Of a stretch of 64,000 nt of DNA, positions 27,330-37,753 are shown piece after piece. The notes beneath the pieces were generated by a model that was given only the letters and a program-made list of their open reading frames with translations, searched no databases and had not been told where the DNA came from. How positions within the stretch are numbered: the first letter of the stretch is position 1; every line of letters starts with the position of its first letter. A program made the translations under genes and the position numbers. Source of the DNA: an uncultured Anaeromyxobacter sp. (lineage in GTDB: Bacteria > Myxococcota > Myxococcia > Myxococcales > Anaeromyxobacteraceae); assembly GCA_903874275.1 (NCBI GenBank), contig CAIQRS010000010.1, positions 1 to 64,000 of the forward strand. The letters are read 5' to 3'.

Positions 27330-28205
27330 TCACCCCGCAGCGCCCCGCCTGGCCTGCAGCGCCCCTCCCACCTCGGCCACCACGATCCCCACCAGGATGA
27401 GCGCTCCTCCGGCGAGGCCCAGGGGCGGCAGCACCTCGCCGGTGACGAAGTGGGAGAAGACCGCCGCGGCGGGGGGCTCGAGGGCGTAGATGATGGCGGC
27501 CCGGACCGCGGTGGTGTGGCGCTGCGCCCAGTTCATGACGAAGAAGGCGCCCACCGTCATCACCAGGCTCGTGAAGAGGACCGTTCCGACCAGCTCCGGC
27601 GAGGGCGCGAGGCGCACCGGCTCGAAGGCGAGCAGCACGAGGCTCCCCAGGAAGCTCACCGCGATCTGCACGAAGGTGAGCGCCACGAGCGGGTGGCGCG
27701 GGGAGAACTCGCTCGTCCAGACGATCTGGAAGGCATAGGCGAAGGCGCAGCCGAGCGTGAGCAGGTCACCGAGCTGGACGGTGGCCGTCGAATCCCCGCC
27801 GAGCGGCCGGGTGAGCATGGCGAGCCCCACCACCGCCAGCGTCACCCCCGCCCATGCCGGCCCCCCGACCCGCCGCCCCTGCAGAAACTTTGCAATGAGC
27901 GGGACGATGACCACGGCGAGCCCGGTGATGAAGCCGGAGCGGGCCGGGGTGGTGAAGCGCAGCCCGAAGGTCTGGAGCGCGAAGCCGGCGAACATGGCGA
28001 GGCCGAGCAGTCCGCCGTCCCGCAGCAGGCCGGGGGAGGGGCGCTGCCGGCGCAGGAGCCAGATGGCCCCCAGCACCGCGGTCGCGATCCCGAAGCGGAG
28101 CGAGAGGAAGGCCCCCGGGCTCGTCCCGGCGTCGAGGACGCGCTTCACGAGCGTGAAGGTCGTCCCCCAGACGAGCGTGAGCAGGAGGAGTGCGAGGTCG
28201 GCCAC
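27330..28205 (-). CDS. EamA/DMT-family transporter
   Basis: Ten hydrophobic segments; LVWGTTFTLVKRVLD and duplicated EamA halves; GTG at 28205. Confidence 0.88.
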   Translation of the reverse strand: MADLALLLLTLVWGTTFTLVKRVLDAGTSPGAFLSLRFGIATAVLGAIWLLRRQRPSPGLLRDGGLLGLAMFAGFALQTFGLRFTTPARSGFITGLAVVIVPLIAKFLQGRRVGGPAWAGVTLAVVGLAMLTRPLGGDSTATVQLGDLLTLGCAFAYAFQIVWTSEFSPRHPLVALTFVQIAVSFLGSLVLLAFEPVRLAPSPELVGTVLFTSLVMTVGAFFVMNWAQRHTTAVRAAIIYALEPPAAAVFSHFVTGEVLPPLGLAGGALILVGIVVAEVGGALQARRGAAG

Positions 28206-28255
28206 GGCGGCGCGGTTGTAGCAGAGGGTGCCCCGGTGGACTAGGTTGCCACCCC

Positions 28256-30412
28256 ATGGCCCGCTTCCCGACCCGGCTCGCGTCCGTCGCCTCCTCGCTC
28301 GTCGCCGCCTCCCTCCTCGCCGCCTGCGCCACCACCCCCGGAGGGGCCCCCGCGCCCGGACCCTCGATGACCACTCCCCTGGCCTACCCCGCCGCGCCCC
28401 GCGAGGAGGTCGTGGACGTGATCCACGGCGTCCCGGTGGCCGATCCCTACCGATGGCTGGAGGATGCGAAGTCCACACGGACGGAGGCCTGGGTGAAGGC
28501 CGAGGACCGGCTTTCCCGCGATTTCCTGGCCGGGCTGCCGGAGCGGGGCGCGCTCGCGAAGCGGATCGAGGAACTGGTGCGGGTCGAGGCGGTGCAGGGG
28601 CTCCCGGTGAAGCGGGGCGGTCGCCTCTTCTACGAGCGGCGCGGCGCGGCGCAGGAGAAGGCGGTCCTCTACTGGAGGGAGGGGGCCGGTCCGGAGAAGG
28701 TCCTCCTCGACCCGAACGGCTGGTCGAAGGACGGGAGCACCTCGCTGGGCGCGTGGTCGCCCTCCTGGGACGGAAAGACGCTCGCCTTCCAGGTGAAGCA
28801 GAACAACTCGGACGAGGCGGTTCTGGAGGTGCTCGACGTCGACCGCGGCCAGCGCTCGGCGGTGGACCGGATCGAAGGGGGCCGGGAGGCTTACCCGTCG
28901 TGGACCCCCGACTCGAAGGGCTTCTACTACTCGCTCTACCCGACCGATCCGAAGATCCCGGAGGCGGACAGGCCGGGACGCATCGAGGGCCGGTTCCACC
29001 GGCTGGGCACCCCGTCGTCGGGGGACGCGCTCGTCCATCCCGCCACCGGGAATCCGAGCATCTCGCTCACGCTGTCGGTGTCGCGGGACGGCCACTACCT
29101 GCTCGCCTCGCTCGACTTCGGCTGGACCTCCAACGACGTCTACTTCCGCGATGCCCGCAAGGACGGCCCCTGGATCCCGCTCGTCACGGGGCGCAAGGCG
29201 CTGTTCCGGGCCTCCTCCTGGAATGACCGGTTCTACGTCCTGACCAACGACGCGGCCCCGATGTGGAAGGTCGTCTCGGTGGACCCGGCCGCGCCGGACC
29301 CGGCTGGCTGGACCACGGTCGTCGCAGAGCGTCCCGACGCCGCGCTGGAGAGCGCCGACGTCCTGGGGGGCCGGCTCGTCCTCCGGTACATGAGGAACGC
29401 CACGAGCCGGCTCGAGGTCCGGGACCTCGACGGCGGGGGAGCCGTCGAGATCGCCTTGCCCTCACCGGGTGCGGTGGCGGGCCTGTCAGGCGATCCGCTC
29501 GATCCGGAGACCTTCTTCGGGTTCGAGTCGTTCACCCATCCCCTGGAGATCCGCTCCCTCCGGGTGGCCACCGGGGCGACCGACCTCTGGTACCGGACCC
29601 GCGTCCCTGCCGACACGTCGCCCTACCTGGTCGAGCAGGTCTTCTACCCATCGAAGGACGGAACGAAGGTGTCGATGTTCGTCGTGCGGCGGCGCGAACA
29701 GAAGCTCGACGGTTCGGCACGGCTGATCCTCACCGGGTACGGCGGGTTCCAGCAACCGATGCTCCCCTACTTCAGCGGTTCCCGCTTTGCCTGGCTGGAG
29801 CGCGGCGGGATCCTCGCGGTCCCCAACCTCCGCGGAGGGAACGAGTACGGGGAGCGCTGGCACGAGGAGGGCATGCTCGCGAAGAAGCAGAACGTCTTCG
29901 ACGACTTCGTCGCCGCCGCCGAGTGGCTCGTCGCGAAGGGGTACACGCGGCCCGAACGGCTCGTCATCTCCGGGGGCTCGAATGGCGGGCTCCTCGTGGG
30001 CGCGGCGATGACCCAGCGTCCCGACCTCTTCGGCGCGGTGATCTGCGTGGTTCCGCTCCTCGACATGGTCCGCTACCACCTGCACGGCTCCGGGAAAACC
30101 TGGATCTCCGAGTACGGGTCGACGGACGATCCGGCCCTCTTCCCGGCGCTCCACGGCTATTCCCCCTATCACCACGTGAAGAAGGGGACGCGCTACCCGC
30201 CCACGCTGCTGCTCTCGGCCGACTCCGACGACCGGGTCGATCCGCTGCACGCCCGGAAGTTCGGCGCGGCGCTCCAGTGGGCCACCACCGGCGGGCCGGT
30301 GCTGCTCCGGGTCGAGAAGAACGCCGGCCACGGCGGGGCAGACCAGGTGAAGCAGGCGATCGAGCAGGGCGCCGACGCCTACGCCTTCACGCTCTGGGCC
30401 ACCGGGCGGTGA
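28256..30412 (+). CDS. Prolyl oligopeptidase family serine peptidase, lipoprotein
   Basis: Lipobox SLLAACATT; VADPYRWLED; catalytic SGGSNGGLLVGA; ADSDDRVDPLHARKF; KNAGHGGADQVKQ. Confidence 0.94.
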   Translation: MARFPTRLASVASSLVAASLLAACATTPGGAPAPGPSMTTPLAYPAAPREEVVDVIHGVPVADPYRWLEDAKSTRTEAWVKAEDRLSRDFLAGLPERGALAKRIEELVRVEAVQGLPVKRGGRLFYERRGAAQEKAVLYWREGAGPEKVLLDPNGWSKDGSTSLGAWSPSWDGKTLAFQVKQNNSDEAVLEVLDVDRGQRSAVDRIEGGREAYPSWTPDSKGFYYSLYPTDPKIPEADRPGRIEGRFHRLGTPSSGDALVHPATGNPSISLTLSVSRDGHYLLASLDFGWTSNDVYFRDARKDGPWIPLVTGRKALFRASSWNDRFYVLTNDAAPMWKVVSVDPAAPDPAGWTTVVAERPDAALESADVLGGRLVLRYMRNATSRLEVRDLDGGGAVEIALPSPGAVAGLSGDPLDPETFFGFESFTHPLEIRSLRVATGATDLWYRTRVPADTSPYLVEQVFYPSKDGTKVSMFVVRRREQKLDGSARLILTGYGGFQQPMLPYFSGSRFAWLERGGILAVPNLRGGNEYGERWHEEGMLAKKQNVFDDFVAAAEWLVAKGYTRPERLVISGGSNGGLLVGAAMTQRPDLFGAVICVVPLLDMVRYHLHGSGKTWISEYGSTDDPALFPALHGYSPYHHVKKGTRYPPTLLLSADSDDRVDPLHARKFGAALQWATTGGPVLLRVEKNAGHGGADQVKQAIEQGADAYAFTLWATGR

Positions 30413-30442
30413 CGCCGGCAGCTCAGCTCCTCCTCCGAGGCG

Positions 30443-32161
30443 CTACGCCGGCGCAGGCAGCCCGAGTCGATGGCGCAGCCGATCGAGGCGCGCATCGCCG
30501 CGGATCGGGTCGAACGCCGGCTCGGCTTCCAGGAAGACCACCTGGCCGTTTCCCTTCTCGATGGCCTGGTTGATCCACGTGAAGGCGCCCTCCACGTCGC
30601 CGAGCGCCACGTGGACCTGCGCCACCTCCCAGGCCTGGGTGCGGGCGAGGTCGAACCGGTCGCCGAGACGGCCCACGAGTTCCCGCGCCTCACCGTTCCG
30701 GCCCAGCATCGCGAGGACGTAGGCCTCGTCGGCTCCCTGCCCCACCGGACCGGCGAGCGCCGTCGCGGCCTCGAGCGCGGCGGAGGCCTCCGCCATCCTC
30801 CCTGCCTGGGCGCAGGCCCGGGCCAGCCGCTGGTGTCCCCGGCGGAACCCCGGCTCCATCTCCACCGTTCGCCGGTGCTGCGCGATGCCCTCTTCCCATC
30901 GACGCGCGAAGATCAGGTGGTCGCCCAGGTTCATGTTGAGCCCGACGTCGTGCGGGCCGAGTGCCCGGCCGATCTCCATCTCGGCCACCGCCTCGGCGCG
31001 CCGGCCGGTGATCGTGAGCAGGTCGGCGAGCGCCAGCCGGGCCACGGGAAGGCTGGGAGAGAGCGCGATGGAGCGACGGATCTGCCGCTCCGCCGCCGGG
31101 TAGTCGTACTCGGCGAAGATCTTCGGTCCCGCCGCGACGGCATGCGCCTCGGCCAGCTCCTCGTCGAGCTCGATGGCCTTCCGGGCCGCCTCCGCGCAGG
31201 ACGCGAAGGCCTCGCGGGCGGGGAGGATCCCGTAGACGCCCTGAACGAGGAAGACGAGACCCATCCCTGCGTAGGGAAGCGCCTCGGCCGGATCGATCTC
31301 GATCGCCTCCTGGAAGCATCGCAGCGCGGCGTTGAGCCCTTCCGGGGTCCTCCGGCTCCAGCCGTAGAGTCCGCGGAGGTAGGCGTCGTGGCCCCGGGCG
31401 TCGACCTGCTTGCGCCGGGAGAGGCGGCGCTCCTCCTCCGGCGTGACCTCGGCCTCGATCTCGCGAGCGATCGCGCGGGCCACGTCCCCCTGGATGGAGA
31501 GGACGTCCCGGAAGGCACGTCGGTACTCGCCGGCCCAGAGGTGGGTGTCGGTGGCCGCGTCGATGAGCTGCGCCACCACCTGGACGTCGGGGCCGTCCCG
31601 GATCACCGAGCCCTCGACGACGAACTCCGCCCCCAGCTCCCGCGCGATCTCCGGCAGGGACCGCGCACCCCCGCGGTGACGCGCCGCGGAAGTGCGGGAG
31701 ATGACGCGCAGCGACCGGATCCGCGACAGGCTGGCGATGGTGAGCTCGGTGAACCCGTCGGCGAGGTACTCCTGGTCCCTCTCGCCGGAGAGGATCTGGA
31801 AGGGCAGCACGGCGACGGTGCACGGGCGGGACCGGGTCGCCGGGGAGCGCGCGCGCTCCACCGGGCCCACGAGCCGGTACCCCTTCTTCGGAATGGTCTC
31901 GATCCGGCAAGGCGCTCCCGGCTCGTCCCCGATCGTCCTGCGGAGCAGCGAGACCGCCCGGGTGAGGACCGCCTCGCCGACGTGGGTGCGGGCCCAGACC
32001 TCTTCGAGGAGTTGCTGCCTCGTCACGACCTGGCCAGGGTGGTTCGCCAGGTGCACCAGCACGGCCATGACCTTCGGCTCGAGGCGGGTCTCGCATCCAC
32101 GACCGACGATGGTTCCCCGGGCCGGATCTGCAATCCAGTCCCCCAGGCGAATGGCCGACAC
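30443..32161 (-). CDS. OmpR-type winged-helix DNA-binding / TPR regulator (CadC-like architecture)
   Basis: N-terminal RLEPKVMAVLVHLANHPGQVVTRQQLLEEVW..YIETIPKKGYRLVGPV-like wHTH, then TolB-like and TPR repeats. Confidence 0.88.
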   Translation of the reverse strand: MSAIRLGDWIADPARGTIVGRGCETRLEPKVMAVLVHLANHPGQVVTRQQLLEEVWARTHVGEAVLTRAVSLLRRTIGDEPGAPCRIETIPKKGYRLVGPVERARSPATRSRPCTVAVLPFQILSGERDQEYLADGFTELTIASLSRIRSLRVISRTSAARHRGGARSLPEIARELGAEFVVEGSVIRDGPDVQVVAQLIDAATDTHLWAGEYRRAFRDVLSIQGDVARAIAREIEAEVTPEEERRLSRRKQVDARGHDAYLRGLYGWSRRTPEGLNAALRCFQEAIEIDPAEALPYAGMGLVFLVQGVYGILPAREAFASCAEAARKAIELDEELAEAHAVAAGPKIFAEYDYPAAERQIRRSIALSPSLPVARLALADLLTITGRRAEAVAEMEIGRALGPHDVGLNMNLGDHLIFARRWEEGIAQHRRTVEMEPGFRRGHQRLARACAQAGRMAEASAALEAATALAGPVGQGADEAYVLAMLGRNGEARELVGRLGDRFDLARTQAWEVAQVHVALGDVEGAFTWINQAIEKGNGQVVFLEAEPAFDPIRGDARLDRLRHRLGLPAPA

Positions 32162-32284
32162 GCTCTCTCCCGTTCGAGGCCTTCGAAAAACCTTACCACT
32201 CCATCAGGACGCCCCACAATCCGCAGCGCTAACGTGCGGTTTCACCCAACGTTTCGAGCGCCTGGACGGCGCGGAGGAGATCGG

Positions 32285-32917
32285 ATGGCACGCAAGCAAC
32301 GGGCTGGTCGTGGGCGCTGGATTCGCGGAGTGGTCTTCACCCTGGCGATGGCGGCAGGGCTGTCCGGCTGCGGAGCGGCGGCTCCCGATTCGGAGCCGGC
32401 GCCGTCCGCGGCGCCGCTGGCCGTCGGCAGCGCCGGGTCCCGTTCGGCCCCGGGGCGACCGATCGCGCTCGTCGCCGAGGGAACGGGCGACGCCGCCTGG
32501 GTCCTTCCCCCTGCCGTCCCCCCGCTGCCGCCCGGTCTCGAGTTCCGGGCCCGGTACACCTACCCGGCCGCGGACGACGACGACCTCCTGGACCTTCAGG
32601 TCTTCCTGACCTGGACGGGGGCGCCGACGGGCCTGCCGATCGCACCGGGGTTCCTCATCACCCACCTCCGCATCCAGGTCGACCGGTTCCAGGTCTCCCG
32701 CCTGCCGGAGCCGAACCTGCTCATCACCGGGACCGTGAGGTCGGTTCCGGTGCCGTCGCCTTTCGGCGCGACGGTCGGGCGGCTCGTCGCCATCACCGGT
32801 GGATTCGCCGAGGGGGCGACGACGACGTTCACGATGCTGGGCGGCCCGGTGGCGGGATCCCACTCCACGACCCTGCCCTCCGCGACGGGCTCCATCACCT
32901 TCGCTCGAAGGGACTGA
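32285..32917 (+). CDS. Hypothetical lipoprotein
   Basis: ATG 32285; signal with lipobox AAGLSGCGAA; divergent from the regulator. Confidence 0.7.
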   Translation: MARKQRAGRGRWIRGVVFTLAMAAGLSGCGAAAPDSEPAPSAAPLAVGSAGSRSAPGRPIALVAEGTGDAAWVLPPAVPPLPPGLEFRARYTYPAADDDDLLDLQVFLTWTGAPTGLPIAPGFLITHLRIQVDRFQVSRLPEPNLLITGTVRSVPVPSPFGATVGRLVAITGGFAEGATTTFTMLGGPVAGSHSTTLPSATGSITFARRD

Positions 32918-32934
32918 GTCCGAACGGAACGCGA

Positions 32935-33207
32935 CTACTCCGAGGTCGTCGGGTCGATGACGGCCCGCACCTCGGAGACGCGATTGGCCGGAAATCCACC
33001 CATCTGGGCGTGCTTCCTCACGGTGGCCTCGTCCGGAGCGATGTAGACGCAGTACACCTTGTCGTCCACGACGTAGCTCTGGACCCACTGGATCTTCGGC
33101 CCCATCTCGCCGAGGACGGCGCAGGACTTCTGGGAGATCCCCTTCAGCTCGATGGGCGTGAGCTTCCCGGCTCCGGGGATCTCCCGCTCGATCACGTATC
33201 GCGGCAT
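32935..33207 (-). CDS. DUF4242 (SCO4226-like) small protein
   Basis: MPRYVIEREIPGAGKLTPIELKGISQKSCAVLGEMGPKIQWVQSYVVDDKVYCVYIAPDEATVRKHAQMGGFP; AAGGAGGG upstream of ATG 33207. Confidence 0.85.
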   Translation of the reverse strand: MPRYVIEREIPGAGKLTPIELKGISQKSCAVLGEMGPKIQWVQSYVVDDKVYCVYIAPDEATVRKHAQMGGFPANRVSEVRAVIDPTTSE

Positions 33208-33300
33208 GTGTGCCCTCCTTTTCTCCGTATTCGCGGGGAAGGACTCGCCAGCCCGCACCTGTGGGGGCGTAAACGGCCGATGACGGCCTCCTCGCCCGCC

Positions 33301-33711
33301 TCACTTCCCGGCGGCGCGCGCGGCCCGGAACTCGAGCGCCGTCCCGACGGGGAGCCGCTCGATGCGCTCCACCCGGAGCCGGGGCTCCTTCCAGTCCATC
33401 GAGAACCGGACCTCCACCTTGTCGCCGACGGCGAGCCCTCGGGGCACGAGCGTCGTCGCCACCTCGAAGGGCATGACCATGGCGTCCATGCCCACCACCT
33501 TGCCGGTGGCGTCGACGAAGTCGTCGATGGCCTCGTGCCGCACCAGCACCTGCGTCCCCGCGACGACCGTCGAGGGTGGCTGCACGATCTCCCCGCGCAC
33601 GACGTAGACGGGTACCCCGGCCGGCGCCGGAGGTGGCGGCGCGCTGCAGGCCGCGAGCAGGAGCAGCAGCGTCGCGGGCCGGAAGGCGCGATGGACCGGC
33701 CGGCCCTTCAC
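33301..33711 (-). CDS. Lipoprotein with CusF-like copper-binding domain
   Basis: Lipobox LLLLAACSAP; VRHEAIDDFVDATGKVVGMDAMVMPFEV resembles CusF-like metal-binding segment. Confidence 0.75.
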   Translation of the reverse strand: MKGRPVHRAFRPATLLLLLAACSAPPPPAPAGVPVYVVRGEIVQPPSTVVAGTQVLVRHEAIDDFVDATGKVVGMDAMVMPFEVATTLVPRGLAVGDKVEVRFSMDWKEPRLRVERIERLPVGTALEFRAARAAGK

Positions 33712-34064
33712 TTGCCGTCCTCCCCGTCGTTCTCGGCATGGAAGGCGTGGAGCACGTGGGTCATGAAGGGGGCGAGGACGACCGCCGTGCTCGCGATGAG
33801 GACCAGCCCCGAGTAGAGCGCGTAGAGCCCGGCGAAGATCTTGGCCTGGTCCGACGGGAGCGGCTCGGTTGGACCCATCCCGCCCAGGATCATCGCAGCG
33901 CTGTAGAAGGAATCGACCCAGCCGAGCCCGGCGAAGTGGTGGTAGCCGAGGATCCCGACGAGGAGCGAGATCCCGACCAGCGCCCCGGCGATGAGGCCGG
34001 CGCGCAGGAGGCCGTGCCGGAAGACCTGCCGGCGGTGGGCCGGCCCGTGCCTCTTGCTCGCCAT
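33708..34064 (-). CDS. Small two-TM protein with K+-channel-like pore topology
   Basis: TM1 LIAGALVGISLLVGILGYHHF, re-entrant-like WVDSFYSAAMILGGMGPTEP, TM2 GLYALYSGLVLIASTAVVLAPFMTHVLHAF. Confidence 0.65.
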   Translation of the reverse strand: MASKRHGPAHRRQVFRHGLLRAGLIAGALVGISLLVGILGYHHFAGLGWVDSFYSAAMILGGMGPTEPLPSDQAKIFAGLYALYSGLVLIASTAVVLAPFMTHVLHAFHAENDGEDGK

Positions 34065-34086
34065 GGCGCCTCGGCTCCCCTCCCGA

Positions 34087-34881
34087 TCAGATGTCGAACT
34101 CCAGCTGCGCCTTCACCGTGGCCTTGGCCTGCGCGTCCTCGTCGTACCTGTGGCGCAGGTGCACCGGCTTCTCGGCCTTCCGCCGCAGCCGGAGGTTCAG
34201 CATCTCCACGGCCAGCGAGAAGGCCATGGCGAAGTAGACGTAGCCGCGCGGGATGTGCTGGTCGAGGGCCTCGGCCACCAGCATCACGCCGATGAGGATG
34301 AGGAAGGACAGCGCCAGCATCTTCACGGTGGGGTGGTCCTCGACGAACTTCCCGATGGGGCCGGCGAAGACCAGCATCACCCCCACCGCGAGCACCATGG
34401 CCACCACCATCACCTGGATGTGCTGGGCCATGCCCACGGCGGTGATCACCGAGTCGAGCGAGAAGACGATGTCGAGGAGGGCGATCTGCAGGATGGTCCA
34501 GCCGAAGGAGGCCTTGCCGCCCTTCGCGCCCTGTGCCTCGTGGCCGGCCTCGAGCTTGTCGTGGATCTCGAAGGTGGCCTTGCCGATGAGGAAGAGCCCG
34601 CCGACACCCAGGATGAGGTCGCGCCCGGAGAACCCCTGCCCGAGCAGCGCGAAGAGGTCGGCGGTGAGCCCCATGAGCCAGGTGATGGCGAGCAGCAGGG
34701 CCAGCCGGGTGCCCAGCGCCGCGCCCAGGCCGAGCCGTCGGGCCAGCGGCTGCTGCGCCGCGGGCAGCTTCCCGGCCAGGATGGTCAGGAAGACGATGTT
34801 GTCCACGCCGAGGACGATCTCCATCGCCGCCAGGGTGGCGAGGGAGATCCAGGTCTCCGGGTGGGTCCAGATGGCGAGCAT
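34087..34881 (-). CDS. TerC family integral membrane protein
   Basis: AAMEIVLGVDNIVFLTILAGKLP; FGWTILQIALLDIVFSLDSVITAVGM; VLVFAGPIGKFVEDHPTVKMLALSFLILIG. Confidence 0.93.
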   Translation of the reverse strand: MLAIWTHPETWISLATLAAMEIVLGVDNIVFLTILAGKLPAAQQPLARRLGLGAALGTRLALLLAITWLMGLTADLFALLGQGFSGRDLILGVGGLFLIGKATFEIHDKLEAGHEAQGAKGGKASFGWTILQIALLDIVFSLDSVITAVGMAQHIQVMVVAMVLAVGVMLVFAGPIGKFVEDHPTVKMLALSFLILIGVMLVAEALDQHIPRGYVYFAMAFSLAVEMLNLRLRRKAEKPVHLRHRYDEDAQAKATVKAQLEFDI

Positions 34882-34890
34882 CCGGAGCTT

Positions 34891-35892
34891 TTACCCCAGA
34901 CGGAACCGCAGGACATCCCCGTCGTCCGCGCGCACCACCTCGTCGCCCGCCTCCAGGACCTCGAGGTTGGCGAGCGTCTCCGACACGGTGAGGAACATGG
35001 CCGCGGCCGGCGCGCGGGGGAAGAGGCGGCCGGTCACCTCCCAGCCGGTGAGCGGCCCCCCTCGCAGCTCGTCGCGGATCTTCCGCTGCCGCTTCCCGTA
35101 GAAGGCCAGCAGCCGGTCGATCACCGCGCGGTGGTCGCCGAAGGGAGTGGCGTGGCCGGGCAGGACGGTGTCCACCTCGAGCGCGTGCAGCCGCCCCACC
35201 GACTCGAGGTAGGCGACCAGCGGGCACCAGTCCTCCTGCCCGTCGGGCCCGAGCTCGATGAGCGGGTTCGGAGAGACGTGCTCGAGGAGGTGGTCGTCGG
35301 AGAGGAAGAGCCGGTGCTCCCGTTCGTACAGGCAGAGGAGCCCGGGGGTGTGCCCGGGCATGTGCATCGGCTCGAAGGTGACGTGCTTCATCCGCAGGGG
35401 CTCGGCGAGGTCGAGCGGCTCGACCTGCGGGACGCGGCGGGCCTTGGTGAAGCCTTCCCTCACCTGGCGCCAGGCCTCCTCCATCACCTCGAGCGGCACC
35501 CCCAGCCGCACGAAGAAGGCCCCGTAGAGGCCGACCTGGTCCATCCAGCGCGGGAACCCCTCCGCCATCTTGGGGATGTCGCGCGGGTGGGCGTGGACCG
35601 GGACGGGATGGCCGGCCTGCTCGAGCAGCGCCGCCGCGCCGCCGTAGTGGTCGATGTGGCCGTGGGAGACGATGATCCGGGTGACGTCGCGGGGCGAGCG
35701 GCCGATGCGCGCCAGCCCCTCCATCATGGCGGCTGAGGCCTGCGGCGAGCCCAGCCCGGAGTCGAAGAGCAGCAGCCCGCCGTCCCGGTCCTCGATGGCG
35801 TAGCCGTTCACCGGCCCGCCCGCCTCCAGGAAAGGGATGGGCATGGAGATCCGGTGGATCCCCAGCGCGGCGAGCTCCGCCTCCGCGATCAC
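34891..35892 (-). CDS. MBL-fold metallohydrolase
   Basis: IIVSHGHIDHYGGAAAL; MPGHTPGLLCLY; VLPGHATPFGDHRAVI; GTG at 35892 overlapping the etfA stop. Confidence 0.9.
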   Translation of the reverse strand: MIAEAELAALGIHRISMPIPFLEAGGPVNGYAIEDRDGGLLLFDSGLGSPQASAAMMEGLARIGRSPRDVTRIIVSHGHIDHYGGAAALLEQAGHPVPVHAHPRDIPKMAEGFPRWMDQVGLYGAFFVRLGVPLEVMEEAWRQVREGFTKARRVPQVEPLDLAEPLRMKHVTFEPMHMPGHTPGLLCLYEREHRLFLSDDHLLEHVSPNPLIELGPDGQEDWCPLVAYLESVGRLHALEVDTVLPGHATPFGDHRAVIDRLLAFYGKRQRKIRDELRGGPLTGWEVTGRLFPRAPAAAMFLTVSETLANLEVLEAGDEVVRADDGDVLRFRLG

Positions 35893-36854
35893 GATCCCTT
35901 GCCGGCCTTGATCTTCTCGCGCAGCTCGGGGACGGCCTTGAAGAGGTCGGCGACGAGCCCGTAGTCGGCCAGCTGGAAGATGGGGGCCTCGGGGTCCTTG
36001 TTGATGGCCACGATGACCTTGGAGCCCTTCATGCCGGCCAGGTGCTGGATGGCGCCGGAGATGCCGGCGGCGATGTAGAGCTCGGGCGCGACCACCTTGC
36101 CGGTCTGCCCCACCTGCAGGTCGTTGGCGACCCAGCCTGCGTCCACCGCGGCGCGGGTGGCGCCCACGGCGGCGCCCAGGTCGTCGGCCAGGGCTTCCAG
36201 CTCCTTGAAGTCGCCCTTGGTTCCGCGGCCGCCGGAGACGACGACGCGGGCCTCGGTGAGCTCGGGGCGCGCGCTCTTCACCTCCTTGAACTCGACGAAG
36301 CGGACGGGCAGCGCGGCCAGGTCCACGGCGGCGGCGACGCCCTTCACCTCGCCCCCGGCGGCCTTGGCGGCGGGCGGGAACTCGGTGGGACGGATGGTGA
36401 ACGCCTTGACCGGCGTGGCCAGGTCCACCTCGGCGAGCACGTTGCCGGCCCACATGGGGCGATGGAAGGTGATGGCCGGGCCGGCCCCGCCGAAGCCCAG
36501 CACCTCGGTGGCGGTGGCGGCGCCCATGCGGGCGGCCACGCGGGGAATGAGGTCCTTGCCGAAGGCGGTGGCGGCCGCGCCCACGAAGGTGGCGCCCACC
36601 CCCTTGGCGATCTCGACGACCACCGGCGCGAAGGCCTCGGCCAGGTAGTGCTCGAGGCCGTCGGCTTCGGCGGCGTGCACGGTGACGCCATAGGCGGCGA
36701 TCTCGGCGGCGACGGCGCCCACCCCCTTGCCGAGGACGGCGACGTGGACCTTCCCGCCGGTGCGGCCGGCGATGGCCTGGCCGGCGGCGACGGCGTGGAG
36801 GGTGGCCTTCTTGAGGTGACCGCCCGACTGCTCCGCGACGATGAGGACGTTCAT
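35889..36854 (-). CDS. etfA: Electron transfer flavoprotein alpha subunit
   Basis: [94 protein letters not shown]. Confidence 0.97.
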   Translation of the reverse strand: MNVLIVAEQSGGHLKKATLHAVAAGQAIAGRTGGKVHVAVLGKGVGAVAAEIAAYGVTVHAAEADGLEHYLAEAFAPVVVEIAKGVGATFVGAAATAFGKDLIPRVAARMGAATATEVLGFGGAGPAITFHRPMWAGNVLAEVDLATPVKAFTIRPTEFPPAAKAAGGEVKGVAAAVDLAALPVRFVEFKEVKSARPELTEARVVVSGGRGTKGDFKELEALADDLGAAVGATRAAVDAGWVANDLQVGQTGKVVAPELYIAAGISGAIQHLAGMKGSKVIVAINKDPEAPIFQLADYGLVADLFKAVPELREKIKAGKGS

Positions 36855-36863
36855 GGCGTTCTC

Positions 36864-37667
36864 CTAGAGGACCTTGGCCTCGCCCTTCAGCTTGGCGTAG
36901 AGCTCGGGGACGTCGGCGACCTTGAGACCGCCCTGCCGCTTGGGGGGCTCCGAGAGCTTCTTCACGACCACCTTGGGCGCGAGGTCGATGCCCAGGGAGG
37001 CGCCGGCGATCTCCTCCACCGGCTTCTTCTTCGCCTTCATGATGCCGGGGAGCGAGGCGAAGCGGGGCTTGTTGAGCCGCAGGTCGCAGGTGACGATGGC
37101 CGGCAGGTTCACGTCCACGAAGATCAGGCCTCCGTCCACCTCGCGCACCACCCGCACCGACTTGCCGTCGGCGGCGAGCACGATGCCCGGCACCTTCTTC
37201 TGCTCGGCCTCGCTCTCCAGGCTCTCGACCTTGGAGGCGAAGGTCCCCTGGCCGAGACCGCGCCGCTCGGCCAGGTACTGGCCGACCTGGTTCTGGTCGT
37301 CGTCGATCGACTGCTTGCCGAGGAGGACGACGTCCGGCTTCTCCTTCTCGAGCACCTTGTCGAGGATGGCCGAGACCACCACCGGGTCGAGCGGGCCCTC
37401 GTGCTTCACCAGGATCCCCCGGTCGGCGCCCATGGCCAGGGCGGCGCGGATCTCGGTCATCGACTTGTCGCCGCCGATGCTGGCGACGATCACCTCGCCG
37501 CCGTGCTTCTCCTTGAGCCGGAGCCCCTCCTCGACGGCGATCTCGTCGAAGGGGTTCATCTTGTAGTTCACGCCTTCGGTGACGATGCCCGTTCCGTCGG
37601 GCTTCACCTTGATCTTCGACTCGGGGTCCTCGACGCGCTTGGCCGTGACCAGGATCTTGAGGGGCAT
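36864..37667 (-). CDS. etfB: Electron transfer flavoprotein beta subunit
   Basis: MPLKILVTAKRVEDPESKIKVKPDGTGI; YKMNPFDEIAVEEGLRLKEKHGGEV; LLGKQSIDDDQNQVGQYLAE. Confidence 0.97.
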   Translation of the reverse strand: MPLKILVTAKRVEDPESKIKVKPDGTGIVTEGVNYKMNPFDEIAVEEGLRLKEKHGGEVIVASIGGDKSMTEIRAALAMGADRGILVKHEGPLDPVVVSAILDKVLEKEKPDVVLLGKQSIDDDQNQVGQYLAERRGLGQGTFASKVESLESEAEQKKVPGIVLAADGKSVRVVREVDGGLIFVDVNLPAIVTCDLRLNKPRFASLPGIMKAKKKPVEEIAGASLGIDLAPKVVVKKLSEPPKRQGGLKVADVPELYAKLKGEAKVL

Positions 37668-37753
37668 GGGGACTCCTTGACTCTAGAATCAACCAGGGAC
37701 GCCCGATCTAGCCCGGTCCCTTCGAATGTTGCAACAACCTTCGACACGGGGCG

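Noticed and set aside
34891-37692. 933-aa minus ORF appearing to fuse an etf-region frame to the MBL hydrolase
   Set aside because: Only the last 334 codons are genuine; the upstream part is the wrong frame over etfA/etfB, so it is not a real fusion
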